A stretch of 28,165 bases of DNA from a virus. This document shows, piece after piece, positions 17,101-23,730 of the stretch. The translations under genes and the position numbers were made by a program. The first letter of the stretch is position 1. Every line of letters begins with the position of its first letter. The notes under the pieces are model-generated. The model saw nothing but the letters and a program-made list of their open reading frames with translations. It was not told where the DNA came from and searched no databases. Location of the stretch: positions 1-28,165 of IMG/VR virus record IMGVR_UViG_3300030090_000331. One strand, given 5' to 3'.

Positions 17101-18240
17101 CCACTGTTTCCTCTTAGACAGTTCTTCTTCTTAGGCAAGATATTAAATGAATATTACAGAGCTTCTGAGCAGACTGATTGGCTATCTGGTGGTAAAGAAG
17201 CATTCTTTCAGACATTTGATAGAAGAGAGTGGGCTGAGACATTCCTAGGAACTAGCTTCAGAACTGGTGTGGCAGGTAATCTGGTGGATGAAGCTGCATC
17301 TTTGTTCAATGAGCAGGACTTAACCAACGCTGAATGGTGGGGGAAAAACTCAGGACAGATATTAGGAGATTACTTATCTACATTTGCTGTGCCTTTGAAT
17401 CAGGTGCTAGATTCACAAAGAGCATTAGGCATTAGAGGGCTTGCATACAAAGAGACAGCCAAAGATCCTGAGATTGTGAGTGGCACAGATGCATTTATAG
17501 AGGGCTTTGTTAAGCCATTTAGAAAGTATGATCCTTTTGGAGCAGTGGTAGACGAGAGTGCATTGCCTAAAAAAGAAGATCCTTTTCAAGAAGAAAGAAG
17601 ACGTGTTGCACCACTAGCCAAGATTGCATTAGGTCTTAACATGTACAGTGCTGACAGTGAAGAGGGTAAAAAATTAAAGTCTTTGGGATTTGATAAGTGG
17701 GATGTAAGTAGTAGATCTAGAATACCAACCGTAAGAAACTTTGAGAACAAGTCAATCAGAGAGAACCTACCATTCATAGTAGAAGAAGCCACTGAACTAG
17801 AAGCATTATGGGGTAGCATGTATGATGCTAACCAGAGAGAGCTATCTCAGATAGGTGGTGGTAGAATACTTGGGCTGATAGACACAGGTATTAGCAAAGA
17901 AAAATATATAAAAGATAATGTGAAGAAATATATTAAAGATCAGATAGATCTTTTTAGAAATCCAACTGATAGTCTCGTGGCACTAGATGATCCACAAAAG
18001 ATATTAGAGTATCAGTCTATGATAGATTACAGAAGACTATCAAAGAATCAGAGGTCAAAGGGATGGTTTAGATTTGTGGAAGAAGAGGAAAGATCTCCCT
18101 TTGATTTCACAAGTGAATATCTAGAGAGAGCTTTACCTGAGTTTGAGGATTTAAGTGTTGATGACAAAAAGCAAGCATTAAAGAATCTAAAGCTACAAGA
18201 TTTACAGCTACTTTTTCTCTATGGAAAAGAGTCTCCGTAG
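14110..18240 (+). CDS. Giant internal / DNA-ejection protein candidate
   Basis: This encodes 1376 residues, the largest product in the window and the usual size of podovirus ejection proteins (T7 gp16 is about 1300). The N-terminus contains a short motif twice, NDDYIASMLSGG (9-20) and NDDYIASILEGE (45-56). Residues about 200-325 are glycine-rich and hydrophobic ('FATGFGITGKLTKLGG', 'LKGAGEGVLFGVPLTYAGDK') and could insert in a membrane. Residues about 330-440 are a Lys/Glu-rich coiled-coil. Residues about 650-1376 are helical and mixed, with hydrophobic patches. No lytic transglycosylase, peptidase or ADP-ribosyltransferase motif was found by eye. It ends 4 nt before the first minus-strand gene. 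Confidence 0.6.
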   Translation: MNPQQQQQNDDYIASMLSGGVSQSQDSEQQPAPPMQSQPRKSQSNDDYIASILEGESTGNELNDINITPQDTMGVHAEIDPTKTTTEQKTELAPEGEKWGFGDYAEDIAKGLIRGIPSAIAEVTETIADIDEWSKQYTGTLISKDLGKKGFGFEDLFQIPDYVSGEEYLKLKEQYGEEFRNSTMLYMFSNKIDQVRDKLITDIGEFTGLEGFQTAETESVIGGIGEGGVQFATGFGITGKLTKLGGYGYKNLFLKEAIVGAAFFDPEEALLTDLGVSFLDGVLGTNMAEYIARQEDDSVFVKRLKGAGEGVLFGVPLTYAGDKIAKVFKGIKDKKIAIEDAKLEQKKTGKVSDETMERIDANGKIIAEDAAEVEEIIANAKPNKKTIKKAKKISDNVQKIKAKQTEVKQKKIEANKKVVKSEVKIHNELVEEFEDNLGINKDFIRGDSGYITITTVKGGKRILDPTKLEAAKNLSVQKIDEVDTANSKLATRQDPRMPQSVYIEKGVEDKYDISELFDRVLKVENIEALTVVAKELRDANPSMWKDKKKITIRDQKTGKKKRVTVKKSVMENIFDSVTRGDLTLRANHPLWDALDKAGMSFEDFTLMHLGSASQAGKILNKYSQLAKRVKPKSQKQQDELDEMLKNQNRTAQWFRRVENVRRGLLVSQIATAARNLESGLLRTPIEALNNIVETATMDIANGNFFSGKNRLIKKTTWTDSFAGMRYIFADRKTAKEFTDILLGDPDNPDLIAHPKLQDFSDRMFNTINEIQLATGRGSDTTFDKLMSKAEDFTQLLNKPNRWQDFMLRRGIFMGEAQRLFRDKWDIDLIEVLNSGRLDDLMNDARDLNPTFKVVDGKDQLGTTATEIFAEATERALDLTYANPPESPFGKAFANFITKNNLTVIIPFPRFMAKSMELMAENSVGAFLPWTRRIYGLTGYGAKRLGDKFTPREHRMIARNATGALGVMAASMMLRETDQQGEDYKLVPVGDGTVLDVTPLFPLRQFFFLGKILNEYYRASEQTDWLSGGKEAFFQTFDRREWAETFLGTSFRTGVAGNLVDEAASLFNEQDLTNAEWWGKNSGQILGDYLSTFAVPLNQVLDSQRALGIRGLAYKETAKDPEIVSGTDAFIEGFVKPFRKYDPFGAVVDESALPKKEDPFQEERRRVAPLAKIALGLNMYSADSEEGKKLKSLGFDKWDVSSRSRIPTVRNFENKSIRENLPFIVEEATELEALWGSMYDANQRELSQIGGGRILGLIDTGISKEKYIKDNVKKYIKDQIDLFRNPTDSLVALDDPQKILEYQSMIDYRRLSKNQRSKGWFRFVEEEERSPFDFTSEYLERALPEFEDLSVDDKKQALKNLKLQDLQLLFLYGKESP
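14134..14277 (+). repeat. Duplicated NDDYIAS motif at the giant protein's N-terminus
   Basis: AAT-GAT-GAC-TAC-ATA-GCG-AGT at 14134 and AAT-GAT-GAT-TAC-ATA-GCT-AGT at 14242 encode NDDYIAS twice, 36 codons apart, each followed by a hydrophobic-Leu-x-Gly pattern. The spacer is Gln/Pro/Ser-rich. The pattern looks like two short linear docking sites on a flexible tail. Confidence 0.8.
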
Positions 18241-18244
18241 CACT

Positions 18245-18403
18245 TTACTTCCAGTAAACCTTCCGTAACATATCCTTAATCTCTTTTAGATTATCCTCAT
18301 ATTTTTCCAACCTTTTATTAATCTCTTTTAATATTTCAAATAAAGTTTTAGGTTCTCTGCTTCTTTTGTCCATGAAAGCCTTTGCTTCTTTTTCTAATTC
18401 CAT
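18245..18403 (-). CDS. Small charged coiled-coil protein (start revised)
   Basis: The frame is open from 18517, but ATG at 18403-18401 is preferred because AGAGG (18409-18413) lies 5 nt upstream. The earlier ATGs at 18517 and 18427 lack a clear ribosome-binding site, and the longer form would overlap most of the next gene. The 52-residue product (MELEKEAKAFMD ... YEDNLKEIKDMLRKVYWK) is dominated by charged helix with a heptad-like pattern. It overlaps the Rmf-like gene by 56 nt in another frame and its stop is 4 nt from the convergent plus-strand gene. The function is unknown; a small regulator or accessory protein is possible. Confidence 0.5.
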   Translation of the reverse strand: MELEKEAKAFMDKRSREPKTLFEILKEINKRLEKYEDNLKEIKDMLRKVYWK

Positions 18404-18596
18404 CTCGTCCTCTGTGTATATTATCATAATAGGCTGTGTTAAAGCCACGTTCCCACTCTCTATATAACATAGTGTCGGAACTATAGGGGTTGCGAATCTT
18501 TCCATAAACAAATGCATCGTAACCTTTCATCCACTGTATCTTCAGTGGTGCATCATGTTTACCTAATCCTCTTTCCTTTCTAGATAAGTGTCTCAT
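18348..18596 (-). CDS. Rmf/CrpP-like small protein
   Basis: This encodes 82 residues, with AGGAG 6 nt upstream inside the end of the reductase gene. Residues 25-56 match the ribosome modulation factor pattern: G-Y-x-A-x3-G ... N-P-Y ... W-x2-G-F/W-x2-A (GYDAFVYGKIRNPYSS, then YREWERGFNTAY). E. coli Rmf binds the 30S subunit near the anti-Shine-Dalgarno and blocks initiation during ribosome hibernation; CrpP-type relatives are carried on plasmids. The family is also seen in phages. A basic C-terminal extension (RGRDGIRKRSKGFHGQKKQR) would suit RNA or ribosome binding. The motif match is good; a ribosome role in this phage is inferred. Confidence 0.65.
   Translation of the reverse strand: MRHLSRKERGLGKHDAPLKIQWMKGYDAFVYGKIRNPYSSDTMLYREWERGFNTAYYDNIHRGRDGIRKRSKGFHGQKKQRT
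18409..18413 (-). promoter_or_regulatory. Ribosome-binding site fixing the start of the last minus-strand gene
   Basis: AGAGG on the minus strand is 5 nt before ATG 18403-18401, while the two earlier in-frame ATGs have no such site. It supports the 52-residue form of the 18245 gene. Confidence 0.55.
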
Positions 18597-18597
18597 A

Positions 18598-20484
18598 CTA
18601 AGCTCCTATGTCCACTATCTCACAACTGTCACCAGAACAGGCAAAGGTCTGAGAAGAATTAGTGTTATCCTCTTTTTCATAATCCGTAAATTTATCCCAA
18701 TCAATATGAGTGAACTTACTGCTAAAATCATTGTATACAGCTTCTGTACAATCCTGATATGGTGCTTGCTGATAAGTATGATCGGAGTGTGGTAAGAAAG
18801 AAACACCTGACATCTCGTCAAAGTGTTTGAATACAAACGCACCCACTTCCATCCATTCATTATCACGCACTGACACGGTGACAGAAGGCTTATGCTCACA
18901 CCAATGTCTCTGATAGAGAAGCCACATTTCTAGCTGTTCGATGGCTGTCATGTCGTTTCTTAATACAGATTTCTTTGGTGACTTCATAGGAAAGCTGAAC
19001 ACTGTCTGTGTATCAGGCTTCATAAAGTCAGCTTCACTTGGTATGCCACTGTCCTTCATGAAGTTAGTAAGAGGATCTTTATTATCGCCCCTAACAGTGC
19101 GAATATAATAACTGCTATGACGAGGGTGGATACCACTGCTTGAGTCAACAAGTTGCGATACTGTCCCACTTGGTTTGACACATGTGATAGCAGTGCTTTG
19201 GGGTATTCCAAATATTGCTGACCACTCTTTATTTGTTTCAACTGCAATTTCCCTGAGTGCTGTGAGGGTTTTTTCAAGCCCATGTTTTCTCCCATTTGTT
19301 AATTCATTATCCATAATACCTGTAAGGCTAACTCCTAGAAGTCTTTCCTCTTCAGTATTCTTCTGCCATATCTTTCGCAAATATGGAAACTTAGTGAGTG
19401 TAGCCTGTGCTGTGCCAAGTATTGTGGCAAGCATGACCTTCCTCTTCAAATCTTCAAACTTATCCTTCTCTCGTATCACAACCTCTGTAAGGTTGCAGAA
19501 CTGGTAGGGTCTAAGTATGATCTCACTGCAAGGGTTGCAACCAAACTCATGATCGGCATCTCTTCTGCCAAACTTCTTTGCTTGTTCCTTTGCAGATATT
19601 CTATTAAATATACCACGCTCACCTGACTTAGATTCCACAAGAGATGTCCACTCACGTAAGAATGTTTCTCCGTCTGGCTTATCCGTGTAGACAACAGAGT
19701 TGTTTGATAGTGCCATCTGTGGTGCTGTCTCCCACCATTTGCCAGACTTGGCATGTCTCATTCGTCCATCAGATAGGTTAGATAAACTAATCATGGCTGA
19801 TCTACGTACACCACCAGACACTACAACTTCCCCAACCTTACACATAAGATTGTGACAATCATAACTAGACAGCTTACGACCTGCATTCTGTCGGAACAAA
19901 GCAACAGTAAAGCTAAATAAATCCATGAGAGGTGCAGGACCACTAGCTCTACCACCAAATACTTTGAGTCTAGCACCTGCAGGTCTTACATTTGACATAT
20001 CCCACATAGGAACTTCGCCCATATATAAATGTCCTATAAGTTTGCGTAAGGCTCTTGCCCATCCTTCTTTGCTGTCTTGTACTTTTATTACAGTGTCAAC
20101 GTGATCTAAGCCTTGTGGAATCTCTGGTAGCTGAGATACATATTGTCTTTCTACAGAGAATCCTACACCTGTACCACATAAAAGAATATACATAGCTTCA
20201 TCAAAAGCCTTTGGGTCATCAACAGGCAGATAACTACAGTTATATCCTGCTGTGTTGTCTCTCTCAAGTGCAGAACCTGCAGTCATCAAAGCTCTCATAG
20301 AGGGCATGACTTCTAACTTAGTTATAGCATCAATAATCTGTTGTTTAGGTAAGTGTCCTTTTACCTTCTCAGTAATATAATCCACATACCTTTGTACAGT
20401 TTCTTCCCATGTTTCTCTTCTATTCTCTTCATCAATCCATCTAGCATATCTAGATATTGCAATAAATTTTTGATAATCGTTCAT
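18598..20484 (-). CDS. nrdJ: Class II (adenosylcobalamin-dependent) ribonucleotide reductase
   Basis: This encodes 628 residues, preceded by GGAGG. The protein reduces ribonucleotides to deoxyribonucleotides using a thiyl radical formed from adenosylcobalamin. Key residues align with L. leichmannii RtpR: C83 in 'AGYNCSYLP' (C119), N317-P-C319-S-E321 (N406, C408, E410), and C330 (C419, same 11-residue step). The C-terminal pair C616/C621 in 'FACSGDSCEI' (C731/C736) accepts electrons from thioredoxin. No diiron NrdB or glycyl-radical partner gene is visible, fitting a self-contained class II enzyme. The length is shorter than the 739-residue lactobacillar enzyme, but a monomeric type is likely. 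It depends on host or environmental B12. Its place at the end of the replication operon fits supplying dNTPs. Confidence 0.9.
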   Translation of the reverse strand: MNDYQKFIAISRYARWIDEENRRETWEETVQRYVDYITEKVKGHLPKQQIIDAITKLEVMPSMRALMTAGSALERDNTAGYNCSYLPVDDPKAFDEAMYILLCGTGVGFSVERQYVSQLPEIPQGLDHVDTVIKVQDSKEGWARALRKLIGHLYMGEVPMWDMSNVRPAGARLKVFGGRASGPAPLMDLFSFTVALFRQNAGRKLSSYDCHNLMCKVGEVVVSGGVRRSAMISLSNLSDGRMRHAKSGKWWETAPQMALSNNSVVYTDKPDGETFLREWTSLVESKSGERGIFNRISAKEQAKKFGRRDADHEFGCNPCSEIILRPYQFCNLTEVVIREKDKFEDLKRKVMLATILGTAQATLTKFPYLRKIWQKNTEEERLLGVSLTGIMDNELTNGRKHGLEKTLTALREIAVETNKEWSAIFGIPQSTAITCVKPSGTVSQLVDSSSGIHPRHSSYYIRTVRGDNKDPLTNFMKDSGIPSEADFMKPDTQTVFSFPMKSPKKSVLRNDMTAIEQLEMWLLYQRHWCEHKPSVTVSVRDNEWMEVGAFVFKHFDEMSGVSFLPHSDHTYQQAPYQDCTEAVYNDFSSKFTHIDWDKFTDYEKEDNTNSSQTFACSGDSCEIVDIGA

Positions 20485-20485
20485 G

Positions 20486-20647
20486 TTACTCCTCCAATGT
20501 TATTCTAATATGTTTTACTTTTAGCCCATCAATATCATAGATAAACTCTTCTAATGCTTGTTGTATTTCCTCACTAGGATCACCATCTGCAGGGACAGGG
20601 TAATCATCCTTGTCTAGATTAAGAGTGAGATATACTTTAACAACCAT
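20486..20647 (-). CDS. 53-residue small protein missed by length cut-offs
   Basis: An ATG at 20647-20645 opens a frame of 53 codons ending in TAA at 20488-20486. The start is inside the last codons of the DUF3310 gene (11 nt overlap), and the stop lies 1 nt before the reductase ATG, whose GGAGGAG ribosome-binding site is this gene's own last codons (ITLEE-stop). This tight fit on both sides argues that it is real. The product (MVVKVYLTLNLDKDDYPV ... KVKHIRITLEE) is acidic and probably one alpha/beta domain. I recognise no family. Confidence 0.65.
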   Translation of the reverse strand: MVVKVYLTLNLDKDDYPVPADGDPSEEIQQALEEFIYDIDGLKVKHIRITLEE

Positions 20648-20927
20648 CACTCATCTCTGATAGGATATCTCCAAGAGAATGTTCACTACCTTTCTTTTTA
20701 ATCTCAATCAAACGAGTAAGATACCACTGTGCTTTCTCAAGATCTTGCACACCATTCTTGTATCGGTATCTCCAAAGATACTTAATAATATTACCCTGCA
20801 AATAATATTCGTATCCCTCTCCTGTAGCTGACTGAATAGCTTCGATACATTCTACACCATATTTGTTATAGTGTGGTGGATTGTTTACCATATCTTTGTC
20901 CTTACAATTCATTTCCCATTTTGCCAT
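20637..20927 (-). CDS. DUF3310 protein (start revised)
   Basis: The frame opens at 20942, but the ATG at 20927 is preferred: GGGAG (20936-20940) lies 8 nt upstream and the codon is 1 nt after the previous stop, whereas the first ATG is upstream of that site and has none of its own. The product has 96 residues. 'VNNPPHYNKYGVECIEAI' and 'GNIIKYLWRYRYKNGVQDL' followed by 'KAQWYLTRLI' match the DUF3310 signature, common in phages near replication and nucleotide genes. Its biochemical function is not established; older annotations call it a nucleotide kinase without proof. It overlaps the small gene downstream by 11 nt. Confidence 0.8.
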   Translation of the reverse strand: MAKWEMNCKDKDMVNNPPHYNKYGVECIEAIQSATGEGYEYYLQGNIIKYLWRYRYKNGVQDLEKAQWYLTRLIEIKKKGSEHSLGDILSEMSDGC

Positions 20928-20928
20928 A

Positions 20929-21294
20929 TCATGCACTCCCATTTAGTTTCTTTTTCATTGCTTTAAAGTCTACCTTAATTACATTACCATTTATATTGGT
21001 AATTGCAACTGGTTTTTTTAATTGTTCGTCCATTTCTGATCTAGCAATCTGATATACTTTCTTAGAATGATCTGCATCAGATCTAAGTAGGTCAATGCTT
21101 ATGAGGGTCATACGAGCAAAGAACATTATATCATTAAAGTCTCTGTCGGATAGAGGATTAATGGGTGAATCTATAACTTGTAAATTTACATCACCTGTCC
21201 AATTGTTCTGGTGATCTAGTATAGGTTGCATTCTTATTAGGATATCTTGGTCATCTAATTTGAAATGTAAATCTTTAAATCCGTCTTGTGTCAT
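20929..21294 (-). CDS. Uncharacterised replication-module protein
   Basis: This encodes 121 residues with an ATGA-type overlap with the endonuclease gene upstream. The N-terminal half is beta-like (FKDLHFKLDDQDILIRMQPI, then GDVNLQVIDS) and the C-terminal half is helical (FNDIMFFARMTLISIDLLRS), with a basic terminus (VDFKAMKKKLNGSA). No catalytic, zinc or membrane motif is seen. It lies between a junction resolvase and the DUF3310 gene in one transcription unit, so it is likely an early DNA-metabolism accessory protein. I do not recognise a family. Confidence 0.55.
   Translation of the reverse strand: MTQDGFKDLHFKLDDQDILIRMQPILDHQNNWTGDVNLQVIDSPINPLSDRDFNDIMFFARMTLISIDLLRSDADHSKKVYQIARSEMDEQLKKPVAITNINGNVIKVDFKAMKKKLNGSA
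20936..20940 (-). promoter_or_regulatory. Ribosome-binding site fixing the DUF3310 start
   Basis: GGGAG on the minus strand lies 8 nt before ATG 20927-20925 and inside the end of the preceding gene. It falls downstream of the alternative ATG at 20942, which favours the shorter form. Confidence 0.6.
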
Positions 21295-21755
21295 TTAAAA
21301 CTCCTTATAATCTTTTTCCTTGGAAACTCTATGAGTTCAGGAAGTGGTTTCTTTTTACGTTCTTTAAGCCAAGGCTCTGGTATAACTCTGTCATGGTATA
21401 AGAACTTGTTCTTCTCACACCAATCTCCATAGCTAGTCTTAGAACCTTTCTTAATCTTTCTTTTACTACTTGTAAACACAAAACGTATGTCTAACTTAGG
21501 GTGCTGTTTCTTAATACATATGTGTTTTCTTCTGTCTTCTACAGTGAAGAGTCCTTTGGTTTCTATTATGATACCGTTAGGTAGCACAAAGTCAGGTGTG
21601 TAATGTCTGTAAGCCAAGTCTTCCCACTCTATCTTGATGCCCTCGTAAATATATTTTACTTTTAGTTCATCAAGAAACTCTGAGAGCTTAACCTCAAGCC
21701 CACTACGATAGCCTAACTTACGTGCTACCTTATACTGTTTAGAAGTGTATAACAC
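21291..21755 (-). CDS. T7 endonuclease I-like Holliday-junction resolvase
   Basis: This encodes 154 residues, starting at GTG directly after the upstream stop; no ATG lies further in. The protein matches phage endonuclease I: G-x-x-SGLE with E21, 'YTPDFVLPNG' with D55, and 'ETKG' with E65 and K67, at nearly the same positions as the T7 enzyme's E20, D55, E65 and K67. The segment 'SYGDWCEKNK' and the C-terminal 'VIPEPWLKE' are also characteristic. T7 gp3 resolves branched DNA and degrades host DNA as a homodimer. Its place in the replication unit fits. The GTG start and lack of a strong Shine-Dalgarno suggest translation coupled to the upstream gene. Confidence 0.88.
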   Translation of the reverse strand: MLYTSKQYKVARKLGYRSGLEVKLSEFLDELKVKYIYEGIKIEWEDLAYRHYTPDFVLPNGIIIETKGLFTVEDRRKHICIKKQHPKLDIRFVFTSSKRKIKKGSKTSYGDWCEKNKFLYHDRVIPEPWLKERKKKPLPELIEFPRKKIIRSFK

Positions 21756-21959
21756 CTACCACCAAACAGAGTATGTCCTCGACATAGGAACATGCCTGTC
21801 TCCGTAGAGAGCTTTAGCTTCTGCTAGGTATGCTTCTTTCGCAGCATTATAGGCAGCATACTTCTTCTCATTATATGCTTTCTTCATTTCTGAAAGCTGT
21901 GTTTGTAAGTCGGAGATCTGTTCAGCCATCTCCTCTAGTGTAGGTTCTTTGTTTGTCAT
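21756..21959 (-). CDS. Small coiled-coil protein
   Basis: This encodes 67 residues, with AGGAG upstream and an ATGA overlap with the exonuclease stop. Residues about 8-50 form an amphipathic charged helix (MAEQISDLQTQLSEMKKAYN; YNAAKEAYLAEAKALYG). The C-terminal stretch 'RHVPMSRTYSVWW' is aromatic and could be a docking tail. Its stop directly abuts the GTG of the endonuclease gene. It may be a partner of one of the adjacent nucleases; there is no direct evidence. Confidence 0.55.
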   Translation of the reverse strand: MTNKEPTLEEMAEQISDLQTQLSEMKKAYNEKKYAAYNAAKEAYLAEAKALYGDRHVPMSRTYSVWW

Positions 21960-22819
21960 ATAAGTTTCTCCTTTCTTATTTCAACATATGAAACAATCTT
22001 TGGTTCTTTTGCCTGAGATACCAGAGAAGGTAGCTCTTGCAAGTTAGTCCAACAAGAATGTTTAAATCTACAGAATGAGCATGTCGTTCCTAAGATTTTA
22101 TTTCCTGTAGGCTTACCTCTGAATGTTTCTTCAACTGCATCAAAACATCTTTTGAACTTGTTACTCTGTACTACGCTTACATTATCAGATAGTTTATCTA
22201 CTTCTTTTGTCAAGTCTAAACCAGTGGCAGGTACATATTTAAAGCTACCATTAGATTTATTTATTACCCACCATCCACCTGCTTTCTTATTCAAAGCCTG
22301 TGCATACCCTGCTAACTGTCCTACATACCCAAATGCATCACCATTAGCAAGAGTATCAAATGATTCAAACTTATTCCTGTATGACCAATCAGATGCAGAC
22401 TTAATATCATCAACTGCATCGTCCATGATTATGTCATATGTCCCCTCTATATTGGAATCTATAGTTAGTTCCATAGACACTTTCTTAGAATCCTCAAAGG
22501 CTACACCTGCCTGTCTAAGCAATCCCTTGAACACAGACTCAACTATGTCCCCTAACATCATGTTCATTACAAAGTTGTTAGGAAAAGGTAGTGCTTCCTC
22601 TGGTTTGTTTTTCTCAAACCAAAGCTGACAGGTAGGCTTGCCTATGTTAGACATCCTAAGTCTGAACTCTTTCCTAGTATTTTTAGAGCCAAACTGACGG
22701 TGTAAGGCATCTTTGATGTCATCACAAATCTTATCAATGTTTGCGTCAGACAACACCTTCTTACCGTCAGTGGCTTGATCTAGGAATCGGTGCAGTTGTA
22801 GTTCTGCCTTATGATTCAT
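21956..22819 (-). CDS. Cas4/AddB-like PD-(D/E)XK exonuclease with a predicted Fe-S cluster
   Basis: This encodes 287 residues. The nuclease core shows G-D91-I-V-E94, then 'IEGTYD' with D129, 'DDIKSA' with D138 and K140, and the helical motif Q168-L-A-x-Y. Cys64 (in KPTCQLW) and C247, C250, C256 (CSFCRFKHSC) form the 1+3 arrangement that binds a 4Fe-4S cluster in AddB and Cas4-type nucleases. The family resects DNA ends with 5'-3' polarity in recombination or degrades host DNA. Phages with replisomes of this kind carry such an exonuclease as a counterpart of T7 gp6. It lies between the 302-residue accessory gene and the small coiled-coil gene, with short spacing. No helicase domain is fused. 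Confidence 0.82.
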   Translation of the reverse strand: MNHKAELQLHRFLDQATDGKKVLSDANIDKICDDIKDALHRQFGSKNTRKEFRLRMSNIGKPTCQLWFEKNKPEEALPFPNNFVMNMMLGDIVESVFKGLLRQAGVAFEDSKKVSMELTIDSNIEGTYDIIMDDAVDDIKSASDWSYRNKFESFDTLANGDAFGYVGQLAGYAQALNKKAGGWWVINKSNGSFKYVPATGLDLTKEVDKLSDNVSVVQSNKFKRCFDAVEETFRGKPTGNKILGTTCSFCRFKHSCWTNLQELPSLVSQAKEPKIVSYVEIRKEKLI

Positions 22820-22821
22820 GG

Positions 22822-23730
22822 TTACTGAACTTTCTCATCACTTGTGATGTCGATGAAAGTTTCTACGACAGCAGGATCAATGTCCTCTTTGGAATGAACA
22901 TTCTCATCCCACTGATTCATGATGTACTGGTTGTAGTTAGTAACCCAAGACAGAAGATCACCAAAGAGTTCCTGATCTTTGTCAGATGTCTCTACCTTAT
23001 TGGTAAGGTCTAGCCTTGTGCTTGGCACATAATAGCTGTTACCATTCGGTAGTTTTCTCTCTTCAGATGAAGCGTACACAGTATGATTAACTGGTAGTCT
23101 CTTCATCTTAGAGAGCTTTACAAAGACATCCCCAACAGTTTTGAATGCTTCACGGTTATCTACTTCCCATATGAAAGGTACATAACCTAGATCAGCTTCA
23201 CTGCTGTAGTCACCCTCAACTTTGAGAGCCTTATCAAACTTAGCAAGCCCTAGTATGACTCTGACTCGTTTGATCTGTCTGATCAGTTCCTTCTGCTTGT
23301 CAGGCAGAGAAGCAAAGTCCTGTATATATCCTGCAGGTTTGCCACAGTTGAAGCCACCATCGTTATCCTTTAGATCAACGTTAAGGTTGTCAGACATTAC
23401 TGTCTTAACATAACGATTGGGTGTGCTATCATTACCCTTGATAAACCTTTTATACATATACCTTTGCATGAAAGGTCTGATCTCAATGTCAGACTGGTAG
23501 TACTGACCGTCATCAGGCACTTCTACTTTATAAGCACCAGATGGTATGGTTTCAACATTCACTGTCTTACCATTGATTTCAGTTGTACCCATGATAGGTG
23601 TGTGACTAAGTTTTAGTCTAGCCAAAGAACTAGCAGACTTCTTAGAGATCTCAGTACCCACAGGTTCTGACATGCCCATAGCTTTAGCCATATCGTCAAA
23701 GTTTCCACTTATTGTTACTATTTCATTCAT
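22822..23730 (-). CDS. Uncharacterised replication protein, possible ssDNA-binding protein
   Basis: This encodes 302 residues with a clear GGAG site in the 44 nt gap after the polymerase gene. The sequence has an N-terminal Ser/Lys-rich region, a beta-rich core (VNVETIPSGAYKVEVPDDGQ), a conserved-looking 'GGFNCGKPAGYIQDF' and 'LIRQIKRVRVILGL', and an acidic C-terminal tail (EDIDPAVVETFIDITSDE). The acidic tail, size and place between polymerase and exonuclease match a single-stranded DNA-binding protein, which the replisome otherwise seems to lack. No OB-fold motif can be proven by eye. A recombination mediator is the main alternative. Confidence 0.5.
   Translation of the reverse strand: MNEIVTISGNFDDMAKAMGMSEPVGTEISKKSASSLARLKLSHTPIMGTTEINGKTVNVETIPSGAYKVEVPDDGQYYQSDIEIRPFMQRYMYKRFIKGNDSTPNRYVKTVMSDNLNVDLKDNDGGFNCGKPAGYIQDFASLPDKQKELIRQIKRVRVILGLAKFDKALKVEGDYSSEADLGYVPFIWEVDNREAFKTVGDVFVKLSKMKRLPVNHTVYASSEERKLPNGNSYYVPSTRLDLTNKVETSDKDQELFGDLLSWVTNYNQYIMNQWDENVHSKEDIDPAVVETFIDITSDEKVQ

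Noticed and set aside
18244-18258. Perfect palindrome TTTACT-TCC-AGTAAA between the convergent genes
   Set aside because: The stem is only 6 bp and mostly A-T with no T-run, too weak for a terminator; it is noted only as context for the convergence finding.
20943-21294. ATG at 20942 as the DUF3310 start
   Set aside because: It lacks a ribosome-binding site and lies upstream of the GGGAG that serves ATG 20927.
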